Notes: generated from the sequence alone by a model not told the origin. Counted from the first letter of the stretch, positions 10,261 through 23,841 are shown. The stretch is 64,000 nucleotides of DNA from Trichoplusia ni (GCF_003590095.1 NC_039499.1:4278001-4342000); one strand, 5' to 3'. Program-made: numbers and translations.

Positions 10261-10326
10261 ATGGCTATCGGTGCAGGAATGTCTTGTGTGAAATATCTGC
10301 TGTTTTGCTTCAATCTATTGTTCGCG
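10261..10326 (+). CDS. Tetraspanin C, coding exon 1
   Basis: 22 codons, MAIGAGMSCVKYLLFCFN then LLFA, followed by donor GTAAGC at 10327. It encodes the N-terminus and first half of TM1. Confidence 0.92.
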
Positions 10327-11418
10327 GTAAGCATTTTTTTTTTCTGAGAAGCTTGCACTGTTTGTTGTTCACCTTCGATTTTTTTACAAGCTGGGGCACT
10401 TGAAATCCCCTATATATTTCCAAAGTTGACTATTTTGTAATAGGAGGTCTGTTGAAATATTTATAAGATTTTAAAGGATATTTCTCAGATGAAGTAATTA
10501 ATTGTGTATACCGTTACCTACACATGAATCGCTAACTAAACTTCTCAGTTGATATGAATTAATATGACTCATTAGGGAGCGATTGCACAATTCCAGTATT
10601 TGTTTAGTAAAGTAATAGCTTTATAAGAGTTTTTAACATTTAGTAATGCTAATGAATTATACATAAATTTTATATCAATCGACATTTGACGATATTGATA
10701 TTGAACACGTTTTCGGTGATGTCAAAATTGTAAATATGCTAACAAGCCGATTTTTTTTTGTGAAACAATACAATATTGATACTTAACTATTAAATTGACC
10801 TATTTCTGACTTTTTCCTTTTTAATAAACTGAACAGAATAGTTTGGGGCATTTAGATTTGTTCATATCTCTTATTACTACTGTAAAAGATCAGACTACCT
10901 TCTATTTTAAAAATAATAATATACTTATTTTCTTAACTCTAAATGACCCCAATGGGCAACAAAAAGTAAAGAAGGCCTCTTGAACTTAACCATACTTGTA
11001 TACATAGGTGCATTGTATAAAATAGTTATATTGTAAAAAAATAAATTTTAGTAATCAAATGTCCTTCATACACAATCTTATTTTATTATTACCCTTATTA
11101 CCCTTTCTTGTTTCTTATGTTGTTCAACTTAAATATTGTTTTTTTTTTCAATGTATATGCAACAACATTGCTTCATTCAGCCACTGCTTAGATCCTCCTT
11201 ATACTTACAATGCATTACTGTTTCAGATCACTGGGTTGATAATCCTGATTGTGGGTATCAAAGCTGAGATCAACTCTTCACCATACATTGACCTGACTGA
11301 TGAGAACTTCTACACTTCAGGACCTATTGTCCTGATCATTGTTGGAGTCATTGTGTTCATAGTTGCCTTCTTCGGTTGCTGCGGAGCTGTTAGAGAGAAC
11401 CACTGCATGATTGTCACT
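10261..11418 (+). CDS. Tetraspanin gene C, 5' part (CD63-like, incomplete)
   Basis: Two coding exons on the plus strand, 10261-10326 (22 codons) and 11227-11418 (64 codons), joined by GT-AG splicing in phase 0. The 86 residues contain a juxtamembrane Cys9, TM1 (about 10-33) with the polar Asn18 typical of tetraspanins, a small extracellular loop (about 34-54), TM2 (about 55-71) and the canonical inner loop GCCGAVREN (72-80). Its Cys73/Cys74 are the expected palmitoylation sites. This is the most canonical of the three tetraspanins here. The remaining exons (TM3, CCG loop, TM4) were not found in the rest of the window. They may be in the N gap at 22842-23841 or beyond 64 kb. The start is the first in-frame ATG before TM1, preceded by TTAAAA. 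The best family guess is CD63/Tsp42-like; the orthologue is not determined. Confidence 0.92.
11227..11418 (+). CDS. Tetraspanin C, coding exon 2
   Basis: Acceptor TGTTTCAG ends at 11226; donor GTGAGT begins at 11419. Its 64 codons start ITGLIILIVG and end FFGCCGAVRENHCMIVT. An open frame can be extended upstream to 11059 only by reading through the intron. Confidence 0.95.
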
Positions 11419-11469
11419 GTGAGTCTGCTTTTTTATTTATTCAACTAGTTTAATAATTTATTTAGCTGA

Positions 11470-11540
11470 TGACCCATCAGCGGCCTAGCCTTTCCCCAAC
11501 TATGTTGGGGTCAGTTTCTTTTTTCAGTTAAGTTGTACTA
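11470..11540 (+). repeat. Partial copy of lepidopteran 'AACTATGTTGGGG' repeat
   Basis: The string cagcggcctagcctttcccc and the following aactatgttggggtcag match the start of the repeat at 15114 and its complement at 62126. The remainder is missing. Confidence 0.75.
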
Positions 11541-14500
11541 AGAAAACTGTGCAATTCAATTTAACATACATTTGAACCTGTAGTAGAAATATACAATAAT
11601 GAGACAATGTTTAGTACAGTTATTCTGGATGAAAAGTTTAATGGGTTAGGTACTTCTACTGGGTACAACTTTCAGTAATGAAAACAATGACTGAGAACAG
11701 AATAGAGGGTTGAGGGTTTTCAAAAACAGCATTAGTCAGATAACTACAATAAATTTAATTAATCAATTGCTGAAAACTCATGTTCAGTACACAATTGTTT
11801 TAAAAGCTATTTCTTAAAATATTGATAAATAATCATGAAGTTAGTCTTTGAATGCCCTTAACAAACTCACGAAAATTGACATGATTTATTTATGCATATG
11901 TTAGCAAAATTTATTTATTCTACTACACACGCATGCTTTATATTTATACAGATATGTAAATATTACTATCATAACGAATCTACATACCTACCTATCAATG
12001 TAGGTAATCGGCACATCGTCACAAATGAATCTAACACTAACTATAGAACAAAGAATTGACGTCACGAATACAATAAACAGTGTAAAATCTAAATAACCGG
12101 CTTTTTTAAATATCAATAATTTTAGTCCCTAAAGATAACTATTTTTTTTTGTGATACGATCTTTTATCTCACGACACATTAGTTCAAAATTTACATGTAG
12201 GTGGTAATCTATTTCCTGAATGTTTTCGATGACCTTTAGTTAAGCATAAATTACATAGATGTATCGATTAGACCGTTTTATAGATAGCTAAGCATTTTTA
12301 TGGCGAAATGCCAGTGGTTATTGAAGTTAAACTTATGCATAAGTAGACGATGAGCTGAAGTAGCACGTTTTTAGCCAAAGCTAGTCTTTTAACATAGTCT
12401 TAAGAAGCGCGACAGAATAAGCACTTTGGAAGACTGTCTATTGTAATTTGACGTTCAAAATATGCTATTTAATAGCCTTATTTGAATAAATGAATTATGT
12501 TTTTTTTTTCTATAAAGTAGCCAATCTTACTTGAATGTGTGAGTTTTGTCTGTATTTGACACTAAGATCTTAAAAAAAAACTGACGTTTTTACAATCTTT
12601 TAAAGGTAGTTTTGGAATTTTTGCATTCAAAATACAGAGGTAATTCATTTTAATATGTACTTAGATCATATTGCCATAATAAACAATTTTTGTCATCGAT
12701 CGATGGTGTCGTGACGAATGCTTGACAAAGTGCTGACGCGAATACTAATTCCGGAAGTTGACCACTTGTGTGTCCCTTTAATACAATGCACCATTCAACT
12801 GATGCCCTACCTGTATCTTGAAGAGAATCTCCAATAAAGGGCCAAAAGTGACGAGACTTAGGAACTTCCTACTTAAACCGGATTATGTGTCATTAACCTT
12901 TTTGAGCAGCTGAACGCTGAATCAATAAGTATGTTGGTCATAATATGACAAGTCAAGAAAAAACCCGTACAAGTCTGTGCAACGCTGTTATACATATTTA
13001 TAACACTCAATTCGGATGCTATTTTCCTCTTCAGACATCCCATCCAATTATGCAAATCAGTGTTATCGTTATCTGCCTATTCAAAACAAAGTATAATCGC
13101 GTCCGTCGTCCGTCATTTTTCGTCCGATTCCAAGAATCAAAATGTCAGATGTTTGCCAGTACCTGTAAGAATACCGTCGCCTCTCACTTTTAGACTTGCA
13201 GTTGTGGAAGCAAGACGGCATACAATATGCTATAGAGCGGCGTCTCGCTTACTCAACTGGTGAAGTTGATACTTGTACTCCCTGGTACCGCTCACTCGTT
13301 GCATTTGCCTTGTTGCGAGGTCATGCTATCTTGTCCTACAGTATACGTACGAACAAGACGGACTTTAATTATCGGCGTCAGGCGTTGCATCGCAGCCCTC
13401 GCGGCATTTAAACCTGAGATTACTCCACGTACTTGCATTAATTCGTACGTTTAGCACCGGCCAGCGATTAAAACGATTTCAATTGGCATTTAAAAGAAGG
13501 TTTCCTTTTTTATAGCTTTTAAGCTTGTTAGTATTTATGTAGTAAGTGTAAAAATGTTGCTTACGATTATCAAGTTTTTTTGCTTCAATCCACTTTTCTA
13601 TCCATACAAAACTTTTACCAGGCATTAAATATGTTACGTTTAGGTTTTTCCTCATAGCTATATTATTTCTTACACCGTTTAACGTGTCTAAATGTTATTG
13701 CAAACTATTAATAAGTACATACTCGGTAACTTACTGAAATAAAGATGAACATTGTGAAAATGTACCATAATGTTTTATCCTAACTAACTTGGCCAGTGTT
13801 TCAAAGAGTCTTAAATTACTGTAGCCTCTTTAACAGTTTCTTCACGATTCGTGTTCGTTCCCTGTATATTAATCAAGCTATTTACTTGCGCCTAAGCCCG
13901 CATTTCTTTGCTGAATACATTAGCACAACGGAACATTGTTTGATACAACGCCCAGTCTTTTAGACTTGCAACGTTTGTCACAGGAAGCCTTACTCAACAC
14001 ATTCTTTTATTCACACTTACATTAAACAAATAAAGAATAACCCTGTATGTATACCTGAGAAATTTCTGTGCGTGTCTTTGTTACTTCTTAACGCATAAAT
14101 GCATAAACCTTGACAATAATTTGGCATGTACATACCCGAAATCTTTTATTAAGTATAGGCAGTCTTTTTGCAGTAATTACCGTCTTTTTTGAGGGAAAAC
14201 CCGCAGACATAATGTATAAGTGTAAAAAGAAGTTTGTTTTTCCGTTCCAATGCTAGGATACATGTTAAGTTATATAAGAACTAATTATATTACAACCATG
14301 TCTATCTTTTATTAACATCAAATAATAATATGCTTCGATGAAAAAACTTTCAAATCTTCGCAATTGGTTATGTACTTAGTAACATACAAGCCTATTAAAA
14401 TACAGGTCGCAATTGCCAATATCTATTAGTTTAAATTGAGTACATGCAATGAGTAATTAACTATTCAACGAATGCATTGCGATTCATTGACCAATCAAAA

Positions 14501-15113
14501 CTGGTCATCGTTAGTCGTAGGGAATTAATTAGGAAATAATAAAAACACTCTGACTTATGAATCGCTTTGGGGCCTTTTATTCCTGTTCAAAAAATCAGGT
14601 GAATGACATGTAGAGGTTGGACGGTCCATTTTTTTAACATCAATGCGGTCAGTTATCTTGCAGAAAAGGAAAATCATGTAAACTAATGTAGGTCTGAGTA
14701 AATTTTAGCATTCGTTTTAGTGCCCATGTCAACAGAGAAAGTTAAGAACATATCTGAAAGTAAATACGTACAATGTTGTGTCCATAATTATTGTACAGTT
14801 AAACTCAGCCTACTTGGAGGTGTAGAAACTTGACACTTGCGGTATAATATCATTTCTTTAAGAAGATAAATGGTCTACACCTCGTTCGGAGTTGAGAGAG
14901 ATAGATGAGGCTACTGCGTTCAAGTTGTACCTTCTCCAGCAAAATTAATTAATGTAGATACCTACCTACATTACTAACGTATCTTAAAATTACGATATAA
15001 CATAAGCAAGTAAAGGAAAGTGCTTTATACTTTAGTCAGAACCATTTGCTTGCGTTGTCGACATACTCATTATTTTATTCTTGTCTTTGTCGTTTGTCGA
15101 ATAATTACGTACT
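11541..15113. other. Gene-free AT-rich stretch
   Basis: No tetraspanin-like or other recognisable exon on either strand. It holds a hairpin-family member (13201-13257) inside a somewhat GC-richer patch (about 13080-13460), a CATCGATCGATG palindrome (12694-12705) and short direct repeats. The overlapping short open frames at 12945-13454 are not protein-like. Confidence 0.5.
13201..13257. repeat. Hairpin-family copy 1
   Basis: The left arm GTTGTGGAAGCAAGACGGCA pairs imperfectly with the right arm ending GTCTCGCTTACTCAAC. It is a member of a dispersed roughly 55-bp foldback family found at seven places in the window. Confidence 0.75.
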
Positions 15114-15490
15114 CATCATTGGCCTAGCCTTTTCCCAACTATGTTGGGGTCGGCTACCAGTCTAACAGTTTTCAGCTAAGTACCAGTGTTTTACAAGGAG
15201 AGACTGCCTATCTGACCTCCTCAACCCAGTTACCTGGGCAACACGATACCCCTTGGTTAGACTGGTTTTCAGACTTTTTCAAGCTTCTGACTACCTGTAA
15301 CGACTGTCAAAGATGTTGGAATAACAGCCGGGATCCACAATTTAACGTGCCTTCCGAAACACGGAGCAACTTGTTATGACAAAGATGGTCACCCATCTAC
15401 GGACCAACCGCGTCAAGCATAGCTTAACCTGTGATCGATTCACTTATGCGGTTATAGCTTAGCCACGAGCTCCTCAAAACCTCATCAGCT
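15114..15490 (+). repeat. Long copy of lepidopteran 'AACTATGTTGGGGTCGGC' repeat
   Basis: A roughly 375-bp copy including gcctagccttttcccaac, accagtgttttacaagga, acctcctcaacccagtta, taccccttggttagactg and ccgaaacacggagcaac. It is a well-known moth repeat, non-coding here. Its first 200 bp recur in reverse orientation at 61925-62126. Confidence 0.85.
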
Positions 15491-15609
15491 CGAATAATTA
15501 CATACTATATTTAGAAAAAAAAAACCGTTAAATGCGAGTCTGGCTCGCGACAATGACAACAAGTTCCTGACAGTTAAAATTACTTGTTCTACGATCGTTT
15601 AACACTACC

Positions 15610-15660
15610 GTTGTAGGAGCAAGACGACACTACGCTGTCGATAACACTGTCTCGCTTAGA
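15610..15660. repeat. Hairpin-family copy 2
   Basis: The left arm GTTGTAGGAGCAAGACGACA pairs with the right arm CACTGTCTCGCTTAGAC. Confidence 0.65.
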
Positions 15661-18600
15661 CAGAGGAAGACAGACAACAAAGGTAGCCCTCGAATTGATA
15701 ACACGAGTTGAGTCATACTATCTTAATATCAATTACTTTTTGCGATTTTATCATGCAAGACAAATATTTATTACACTGGACTAATAAGCGATAAATCAAT
15801 TTTAATTTACGTATTTGTATTAGAATAATAAATTATGATTCATCATACTTTAGTTCTTTGATAACAACTTTTGCGCGAAAAATCGTCGGCGCGAATATTA
15901 CGTTCTTTTACCTCTTTTGTAGGGTTGAAGCTATCTGAAAAGCAAAATCGGTTCAGCTGTGCATGGCTGATCAGCGGATCACACATTGGTCTTGAAAAAT
16001 AGAATTATCTTTATATTTTTTCTCACGCTTAAAATGCACATATTTAAAAACTAGAATTGGTAGTTATATCCTTTCTTAGAGTCCAAGGTTATTTTACAGC
16101 AAATGTGATTAAAATTAGTCTTGTTTTTTCATAGATAGGCGGAAGTTCCTTTCTCATTAAACTATAATTACATTCTAATATAATAAATTAATAGGTTTTT
16201 TTTTAAGTTTATTTTAGTCTATACACCTAGTTCTGTTAAGTATGATCAATATTTGTCGTAAATAGTTGCGAAGTCGCTGCGACTCAAAACTCGGTCATCT
16301 TTTCGGTCACGACTGCTTTTATACAAATTATAAACACGGTGCTGTCAACTTTAGCAGTTGTTGAAAATCTTCTATTAGGAGCACGGCTATAATGGCCGGT
16401 GTTAAGTAGGAAAGGATGTGCCCATTTAACTGCATGAGACGTTACGAGCCAAAGGTCGCAGGTTGACTTCATCTCGTGCAATTGACCGATGCAATGTCCT
16501 ACTAATAATTATTAGTTATGGTTGTCTTATAACGAGAAAAACGAATTTATTTTGTAACAATTTTTGCACACAAGAAATGGCAAATGATACAATATTATAA
16601 CTGTGGAAGATAAACATTTTAAACAATATTGTCTAAATAAGCTTAATTGCTTTTAATGAAACTTATCAGATAATTACGTGTAATCCTAGGAAGTGACATA
16701 AGTACTTATTATTATTAAAATCTACGCGAGCCAAGTCTCAAGCGATGGCTAGTATAGAATATTTAGAACGAATTGGTATAATGACAATGATAATTGCATG
16801 AATAAAACATGTGCCCTTAAAAATACAAGCTTATCAGACATTTAAATACATTCCTGACCTATGTTACTACTGCGTTATTCTCCTATCGAGCGAGCAACAA
16901 CAACAAAACCACAAAGGCATTACAAGTACCAACTAAGTGGTCTAAAGGAACGGCCGACGATCCACAATGCCCGAGTTTATCTAGTTGATCCTATTACCCG
17001 ACCTGCCTTATGTGTTGCCTCGAGTAACACAAGTATTTATCCTGTGGCAAAATACTAATGACTTTTAGACACTGTTTTGAAAGGTTGTATCTAGAAGTGT
17101 CGTGTTTCTATAATATTACGTATACGGTAAATAATGCAGACATGCGTGGAAAGGTATTTTAATAGCTTGATGATTTGCTACGGTCAGGCTGTGGCTGACT
17201 ATGTAAAACTCCTTGGTTATTAAGTATATATATTAAAATTCAAAAGTAAGTGGTCAAAACTCATTGTTTGTTTTTAGATTTTTTGTATAACTGATTACAC
17301 ATTGTTTTAATTTCAATATGTACTGAGTAATAGATATTTTGCGCGTCTTCTTGACCTGCTGTTTCGACTCGTTATCCTAAAATTAAACGGTTACTTTGTA
17401 AAATCACGTTGCTGGTTCAAGAGAGAAAAAGAGACTTCGTAACTCATAAGAGATCAATTACTAAAGAGAACTTGACTGAACTGAAATGCATATAAATAGA
17501 AGGCTTTAATGTTGTTTTATTTCACAACAAACAAATAAAAATCGAAAGTAACCTGTGTTAAAGCTATTTATAACCTCAGTGCAGAGAAACGTATGAATGT
17601 CACATTGTCCAATTAAACCAATTTAATATTACGGACGTGATATCCAGATAAAGTAATTACTGTTCACCGCTGTTACAGAGCCCAGTTAATATTTCCTGTC
17701 GCATTGTTAGTGCAATTACAAAGAAATCATTTCTACTTTTATATCAGTGCTATCTATTTAATATACTATGACTAATGCTTCAGATTTTACTTTCAAGTGA
17801 TAAAAATAAATATTTTTTTTTATATTATTCTGTGCGAGTCGAGACTAAATAAGGAATAACCTGAAAAATAATTCGAATAAAAATATCAAAAAGTATTTTT
17901 TAAGTAAACTGTTTAGTTTTACAAATAACTATTAAATATTAAACTTTTGAACGAAACTTATTAATATTTATAATGTGTTGAATAGACTAGAAACAAATTG
18001 AGTAATTAACATAATAATAACGTAAAACTGTTTACAAACGTTACAAAATCTAACTATTACAGTACTGAAATATGGAGCGAACATGTAATAAGTTTTGCTA
18101 ATTTTAATGATATAATAGCTAACTTGTACAAAGAAACTGTTAATTTTTACTCATCATAATTATCTCCGTTTATACTTTTATATTCATTTTAATAAGTGAT
18201 TTAGTAATACATATTATGGTTTGTGACACAATCTTATTATCGACTCAACCCATTTTAGAAATTCCTTTTATCAATAGAAAACCATGTTATTTGTGTCTAT
18301 TATATGCCATAGACTAGTAACAAAATAGTGTATGGCTTTAGATTAAACACAAAAGTACTCGACAAATTCTACACGGGTCAGCAAGTACCTAAATAAAATA
18401 TTAATCTACTAATAAACCATATTATCTGACACTCCTTACTCCTTTGAACTGTCTCGATGTCACAAACAGAAAACTTGGCAACGAAGTACGAAAGCAAACT
18501 GGCTGCACCGTGCACGCTTCACTGATTAGTCTAGTTACGTAATATTACACGTGGAACAAACTGCTTGTTTGTATTTACTTTGTCTGTTGTACTAAGGAGA

Positions 18601-20174
18601 CGACCTATTATTTAGCTTAAATGTATTTCAAAGATGTAAAGGTTTATTAGTTAACGGGATTGCCCGACTAGTTTCGGACGCAAGTGTCTTTCAGGTGAAT
18701 TGCTAGGAAATATTTGATATTTTTTCCTTTATTTGTAATACTGAAAACCTACTTCGATAAAATGAATTAAGTTATCAAAAGAAGTAAGTAATCGTTTCAT
18801 CGATAGGTAACCGATATATTTAATTCGGTCATCTTTTAAATCGGATGTTTTTTTTTATCTTAAGGAGGAGCTTAATACAATTTTACTATAAATTGACAGT
18901 TAACATTATACATATATTAATTTTAGGTTTAGAGAGCTTTTAAAATGGCAACTTAATTAGGCAGAAGCTTTAATCTGCTTTACCTGGTCTCATGTCCAAG
19001 GTTGCGAGGGTTGTTTGTTGCTCAATAAATACTTCATGCTTCAGAAAGCAAAGTCCCTTACCCCTTTTGTTAAACGTACCCATATGTATGAAGATATACT
19101 TAATATTATAAACACTACAACTAGAAACACGTAAGTGTGTAACTGACCTAAGAAATTTGGATTATTTCTTTATTCATAAATTATTTTTAAGTAGTAGAAA
19201 AGATTCACCGTAGGAAACAAAAGATAAGCTGCATACTTGATGTAAATGAGGACCTTATTGTTTGACAAGACTACAGTCAATATATAAAACTCGACTCTGA
19301 TGTTCCTACCAAATAAAACGATTTGAATCGTTCAAATCCAGTGACTAGTTGTGCGATTTCAAAACGACATTTAAATATCGCTAAATAAAATCAAAACAGG
19401 CGAAATACTCCATAGATTACTCTTTTATCGGATAAATTTCTTGTCTATTACGTAATACGTAAGTAATATACATTGTATGCGTTACACGAGGCGCCCCACC
19501 ATCCTTAACGTGAAAGGATTCCATTTATCGCTACATTCTTTTTGCAATACGGCCAATGACCGATAGATAGACATGCTTTAATGAAATAAAAACAAATGTT
19601 ATTTGTTATTTACACTGACATAAAATACCTATTGGGTGATAGTAGTCTGATATAATCTTGATGAGGTGTTATGAGATCAGACAATTTTTTTTCAGTTGTT
19701 GAAGCCAGACAGTTTACTCTGACGTGGTAAAGCTGCGTTTTCACAAAAGGCTTTTGTTTAAAGGTGCTGGTAGGCTTCCTGAAATATACAGACAAAATTC
19801 CACACCCAAAAGATGAAATAGGACATTAATACTCAGGCACCGCTGTTTGTTCTTTCCTTTAGTCACCAGACAAGCACCAGTTAAAATTTTCACGTATAAT
19901 GTCTGTTCTGTTGCCCCTACTGAAGATCTAAATTAAGCAATGCTTGTTGCAACCATATATTTGTTGGGCGCCAAATAAATTCGTGGTATCACCCAACGTG
20001 TTTGTTTTTCTGTACCATAATTGTATGTAAGTCATGGTTTCACGAGTCGGACTCGCACTTCAGAGGTTATTAAAGTTTAGTATGCGCACATGCACAGATA
20101 TACCGACTGTACGGTGTTTTGTGGGTGTATAGTATGTCAGTGTAAACAAAGTATCGAGGATACGTTCAGTGAGT
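15661..20174. other. Gene-free AT-rich stretch
   Basis: Nothing recognisable as coding on either strand. A possible degraded tRNA-derived SINE sits at 16380-16500. The frames at 16861-17058 (plus) and 19610-19795 (minus) show no domain features. Confidence 0.5.
16380..16500 (+). repeat. Possible degraded tRNA-derived SINE
   Basis: The string gagccaaaggtcgcaggttg, followed by acttc, resembles the anticodon-arm-to-B-box part of lepidopteran tRNA SINEs. The B box is poorly matched. Confidence 0.3.
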
Positions 20175-20605
20175 CAGTCCTTTATAATAATAATAATAAT
20201 AATAATAATAAATCTTATTTCAGACCAGGTCCATATAAAAAGAGTAACACAAAACATCAAAGAAATAAAATAAAATACAAATTACAACACAGTGTGAAGG
20301 CTTAACCAGTGTCTTAGCAACTGAGAGTCCCACCTATCAGTCAATACGTTTAGGACGCTATTGGTGCTAGTCCGCACTCGGTGAAGAAGTGAAGCACTGC
20401 GTTTTCTGATGATGGCATAAAACATCAGTGTGCGCGTCAGCAAACATGCCCGAGGCACTGCAGAACCGCGGCAACCTGAGCAGCGTCCTAAATGTATTGT
20501 TGTATTGTACACGCAGGGCGTTATACGTCATCCGCGTATAGTTTACCCACAGAGAACACGTATACAATGACTGGCAATAGGCTTTAAACAAAGTCACTTT
20601 TACCG
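20175..20605 (-). pseudogene. LINE (CR1/RTE-type endonuclease-RT) C-terminal fragment, frameshifted
   Basis: On the minus strand, the C-terminal region of a non-LTR retrotransposon polyprotein is readable in two overlapping frames. The first runs from 20597 to about 20440 (FKAYCQSLYTCSLWVNYT … YNALRVQYNNTFRTLLRLPR … SASGMF). The second runs from about 20425 to a stop near 20282 (MFYAIIRKRSASLLHRV … LTDRWDSQLLRHWLSL). One frameshift separates them, so the copy is dead. After the stop, a short 3' UTR ends in a (TTA)n tail, seen as (TAA)n on the plus strand. The pattern 'LYTxxLWxNYxxxxxxxLxxxYNxxxRxLxxLPRxxSAS' is typical of this retroelement C-terminus in insects. The copy is severely 5' truncated. 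Confidence 0.8.
20185..20211. repeat. (TAA)n microsatellite, tail of the LINE fragment
   Basis: About nine TAA units. The position and orientation fit the microsatellite-like 3' tail of the adjacent minus-strand LINE. Confidence 0.85.
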
Positions 20606-22841
20606 ATTATTATTAATTTAATTTATGCGTCACCACTTGAACCAGTGTATTCCTTATCAAGTTCTAGATAATTCAGGAGGAAAATAACATCAAAATATTG
20701 TCTATGCTGAAAGCGTGCTAATATATAAACAAAGTGTACAGGTATCTTGTTAATACTGCCTATGAGACTATCGAAAAAGAATTCGTCTAAAAAACTAATT
20801 TGATCCTAGTCCCATCCTATCGGCCCAGAGCGTTGAGAAAAGCCAGTAATTTCTTTGCTACAGTAATTGAAATGTTAAATTGAACAATTAATAAAATTAT
20901 CATTAAGCTCCACACGTTCATTAAAGCCATCTCTTTGTTTTTTATTTAGTCCAGTTATTGAGAAAAGCTGTTGGATATATACAATCACCTTATGATTAAT
21001 GGCAGCCGATCAGTAATGAAATATGTTGCAAAGTCGGAGAGATGCGTGCACGTGCCTTTACAGAAATAAGTTCTTTTACGTTAATTAACCATTATAATAA
21101 AACAAAGTTCATAAATATAGATACATCAGCATGAAGTAAATGAAGACGTGTAACTATGTCTACGTTACGTTGCTCACGGAGTGTGATTATTATGTGTGTA
21201 TGTGATACAAACCGTGTTTAGCAAAATTTTATCATTACCACTCAATTAATTGCGAGAGTTAGGAAATAGAGTGACTATGTTAGAGTGTGCGGTGACTCAG
21301 ACTAAGAAATATCTAGATGATACGCTCATGACAACTGTAATGACTATGTAGGTAGTACTTACGATTGTTACATTAATAACTTTGCACAAAGAAAAACGTC
21401 GGTAGGTTAACTTGGGTTAACATTACGGTGTAAAACCTGGCATACGGGAATAGTGTTCATTGATTGTAATGATTTCAATTTTCAATGACTTCTTTATAAC
21501 TACCATTTAATTGTTTTTGACAGGTAATAAAATAATCCTCTTTGATTTATCTACATTATATGGCCACTTCTAGTTTTCGCTTACTTGCTTCTTAGTTAAA
21601 ATCTGGAGTTCTTTTTTCGTTCTTCTGCATAAGGCTTTTTGAATCCAGACATGTCATCCAACAGAGTCATGAATATTAACGAAGAGTGCCTGAAAAAGGT
21701 CTACTTGAAGTAAAAACTTTTTGTTTTTAATTAAATAAGTAAGCATGAGTCGTAGTTCAATCAGAATATACTTACAACACCCTACAACTTACTATTACAC
21801 TCAACTTTACTGTGTGTAGATTGGTGCATACTATTTTATTTTCTATGTAGAGTAGAGGGGTAGTGACACAAACTCATAACTAATGACTACCCAAGGGACA
21901 AAGACAGAGTGAAAGTTAGGCTAATCTGAGGGAAGTACACTAACTTATAAATTTGGGTCTCCAGTTTGAATGAAGTATGATGTTACCTAATACTAAATTA
22001 ATTTAGCTTATCGAGGTTCATTACTGGACATATGTCTCCTCCAAGATCCTTTATCTAATATTAAACGATGCAACGGTTTTTCTCACGCGTATTTATCGGG
22101 ATCAGAACCAACCGGAGTCCTTCATCATGAGCTGACGTGGTGCAGTCGCGACTCGAAAAGTCGAACGTTTTTAATAACCCATACAATAAAAAAAAACATG
22201 AAACGATTTAAAAGTAGTTACTATAAGAGCAAGACTCGAAGCTCCATTCAATCTTTCACTGTAAGATAAACTAATTTCAAGGCACTCAAGAACTCGGCTG
22301 CACCCCTCTGATCGATTACGCAAACTGCAAAGGTCGACCGGCGGAGTAGTAATCTTACTTAAATATAACTCACCAGGTAACACCGTCTACGTACATGTAC
22401 TACAAGCTTAGGTATATAATACTTAGCATACACGTTTTTTAAGTTAAATATATATACATCTTATAGGTAACACTGGCAAATAAATAAACTTTCAATTGAT
22501 AAAGAATTCCCTACATCGTCACAGTTCACGTCTTGATAACTTTATTGTACATTAGCTGTCCCTAGCATGTTACGTACGTAGATATTTTACGCACCATAAT
22601 CACTGCCAACGGCCGGTAAAAGTCCCATTACAATCGGAACAGCCATTATGGGATTAGACCTGTTAAAATTCCGCTGTATTCATTAAATGGGGCTAGATAA
22701 GCACGAACAACTACTTAAAATGTAAATATCCTGAAATGCAATATGCTTGAGCGCAATATTTGTTTTTAGTAAATAAATGTAGGATTCCCCAGAACCAAGC
22801 TTGAACCATGAGGTCTATAATCATGAGGATATTAGTTAGTA
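20606..22841. other. Gene-free AT-rich stretch before the gap
   Basis: No exon-like segment was found on either strand. The minus frame at 22171-22383 has no recognisable features. Confidence 0.5.
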
Positions 22842-23841
22842 NNNNNNNNNNNNNNNNNNNNNNNNNNNNNNNNNNNNNNNNNNNNNNNNNNNNNNNNNNN
22901 NNNNNNNNNNNNNNNNNNNNNNNNNNNNNNNNNNNNNNNNNNNNNNNNNNNNNNNNNNNNNNNNNNNNNNNNNNNNNNNNNNNNNNNNNNNNNNNNNNNN
23001 NNNNNNNNNNNNNNNNNNNNNNNNNNNNNNNNNNNNNNNNNNNNNNNNNNNNNNNNNNNNNNNNNNNNNNNNNNNNNNNNNNNNNNNNNNNNNNNNNNNN
23101 NNNNNNNNNNNNNNNNNNNNNNNNNNNNNNNNNNNNNNNNNNNNNNNNNNNNNNNNNNNNNNNNNNNNNNNNNNNNNNNNNNNNNNNNNNNNNNNNNNNN
23201 NNNNNNNNNNNNNNNNNNNNNNNNNNNNNNNNNNNNNNNNNNNNNNNNNNNNNNNNNNNNNNNNNNNNNNNNNNNNNNNNNNNNNNNNNNNNNNNNNNNN
23301 NNNNNNNNNNNNNNNNNNNNNNNNNNNNNNNNNNNNNNNNNNNNNNNNNNNNNNNNNNNNNNNNNNNNNNNNNNNNNNNNNNNNNNNNNNNNNNNNNNNN
23401 NNNNNNNNNNNNNNNNNNNNNNNNNNNNNNNNNNNNNNNNNNNNNNNNNNNNNNNNNNNNNNNNNNNNNNNNNNNNNNNNNNNNNNNNNNNNNNNNNNNN
23501 NNNNNNNNNNNNNNNNNNNNNNNNNNNNNNNNNNNNNNNNNNNNNNNNNNNNNNNNNNNNNNNNNNNNNNNNNNNNNNNNNNNNNNNNNNNNNNNNNNNN
23601 NNNNNNNNNNNNNNNNNNNNNNNNNNNNNNNNNNNNNNNNNNNNNNNNNNNNNNNNNNNNNNNNNNNNNNNNNNNNNNNNNNNNNNNNNNNNNNNNNNNN
23701 NNNNNNNNNNNNNNNNNNNNNNNNNNNNNNNNNNNNNNNNNNNNNNNNNNNNNNNNNNNNNNNNNNNNNNNNNNNNNNNNNNNNNNNNNNNNNNNNNNNN
23801 NNNNNNNNNNNNNNNNNNNNNNNNNNNNNNNNNNNNNNNNN
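22842..23841. other. Assembly gap (1000 N)
   Basis: Exactly 1000 undetermined bases. The round number suggests a default scaffold gap, so the true size is unknown. It could hide an exon of tetraspanin C. Confidence 0.99.
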
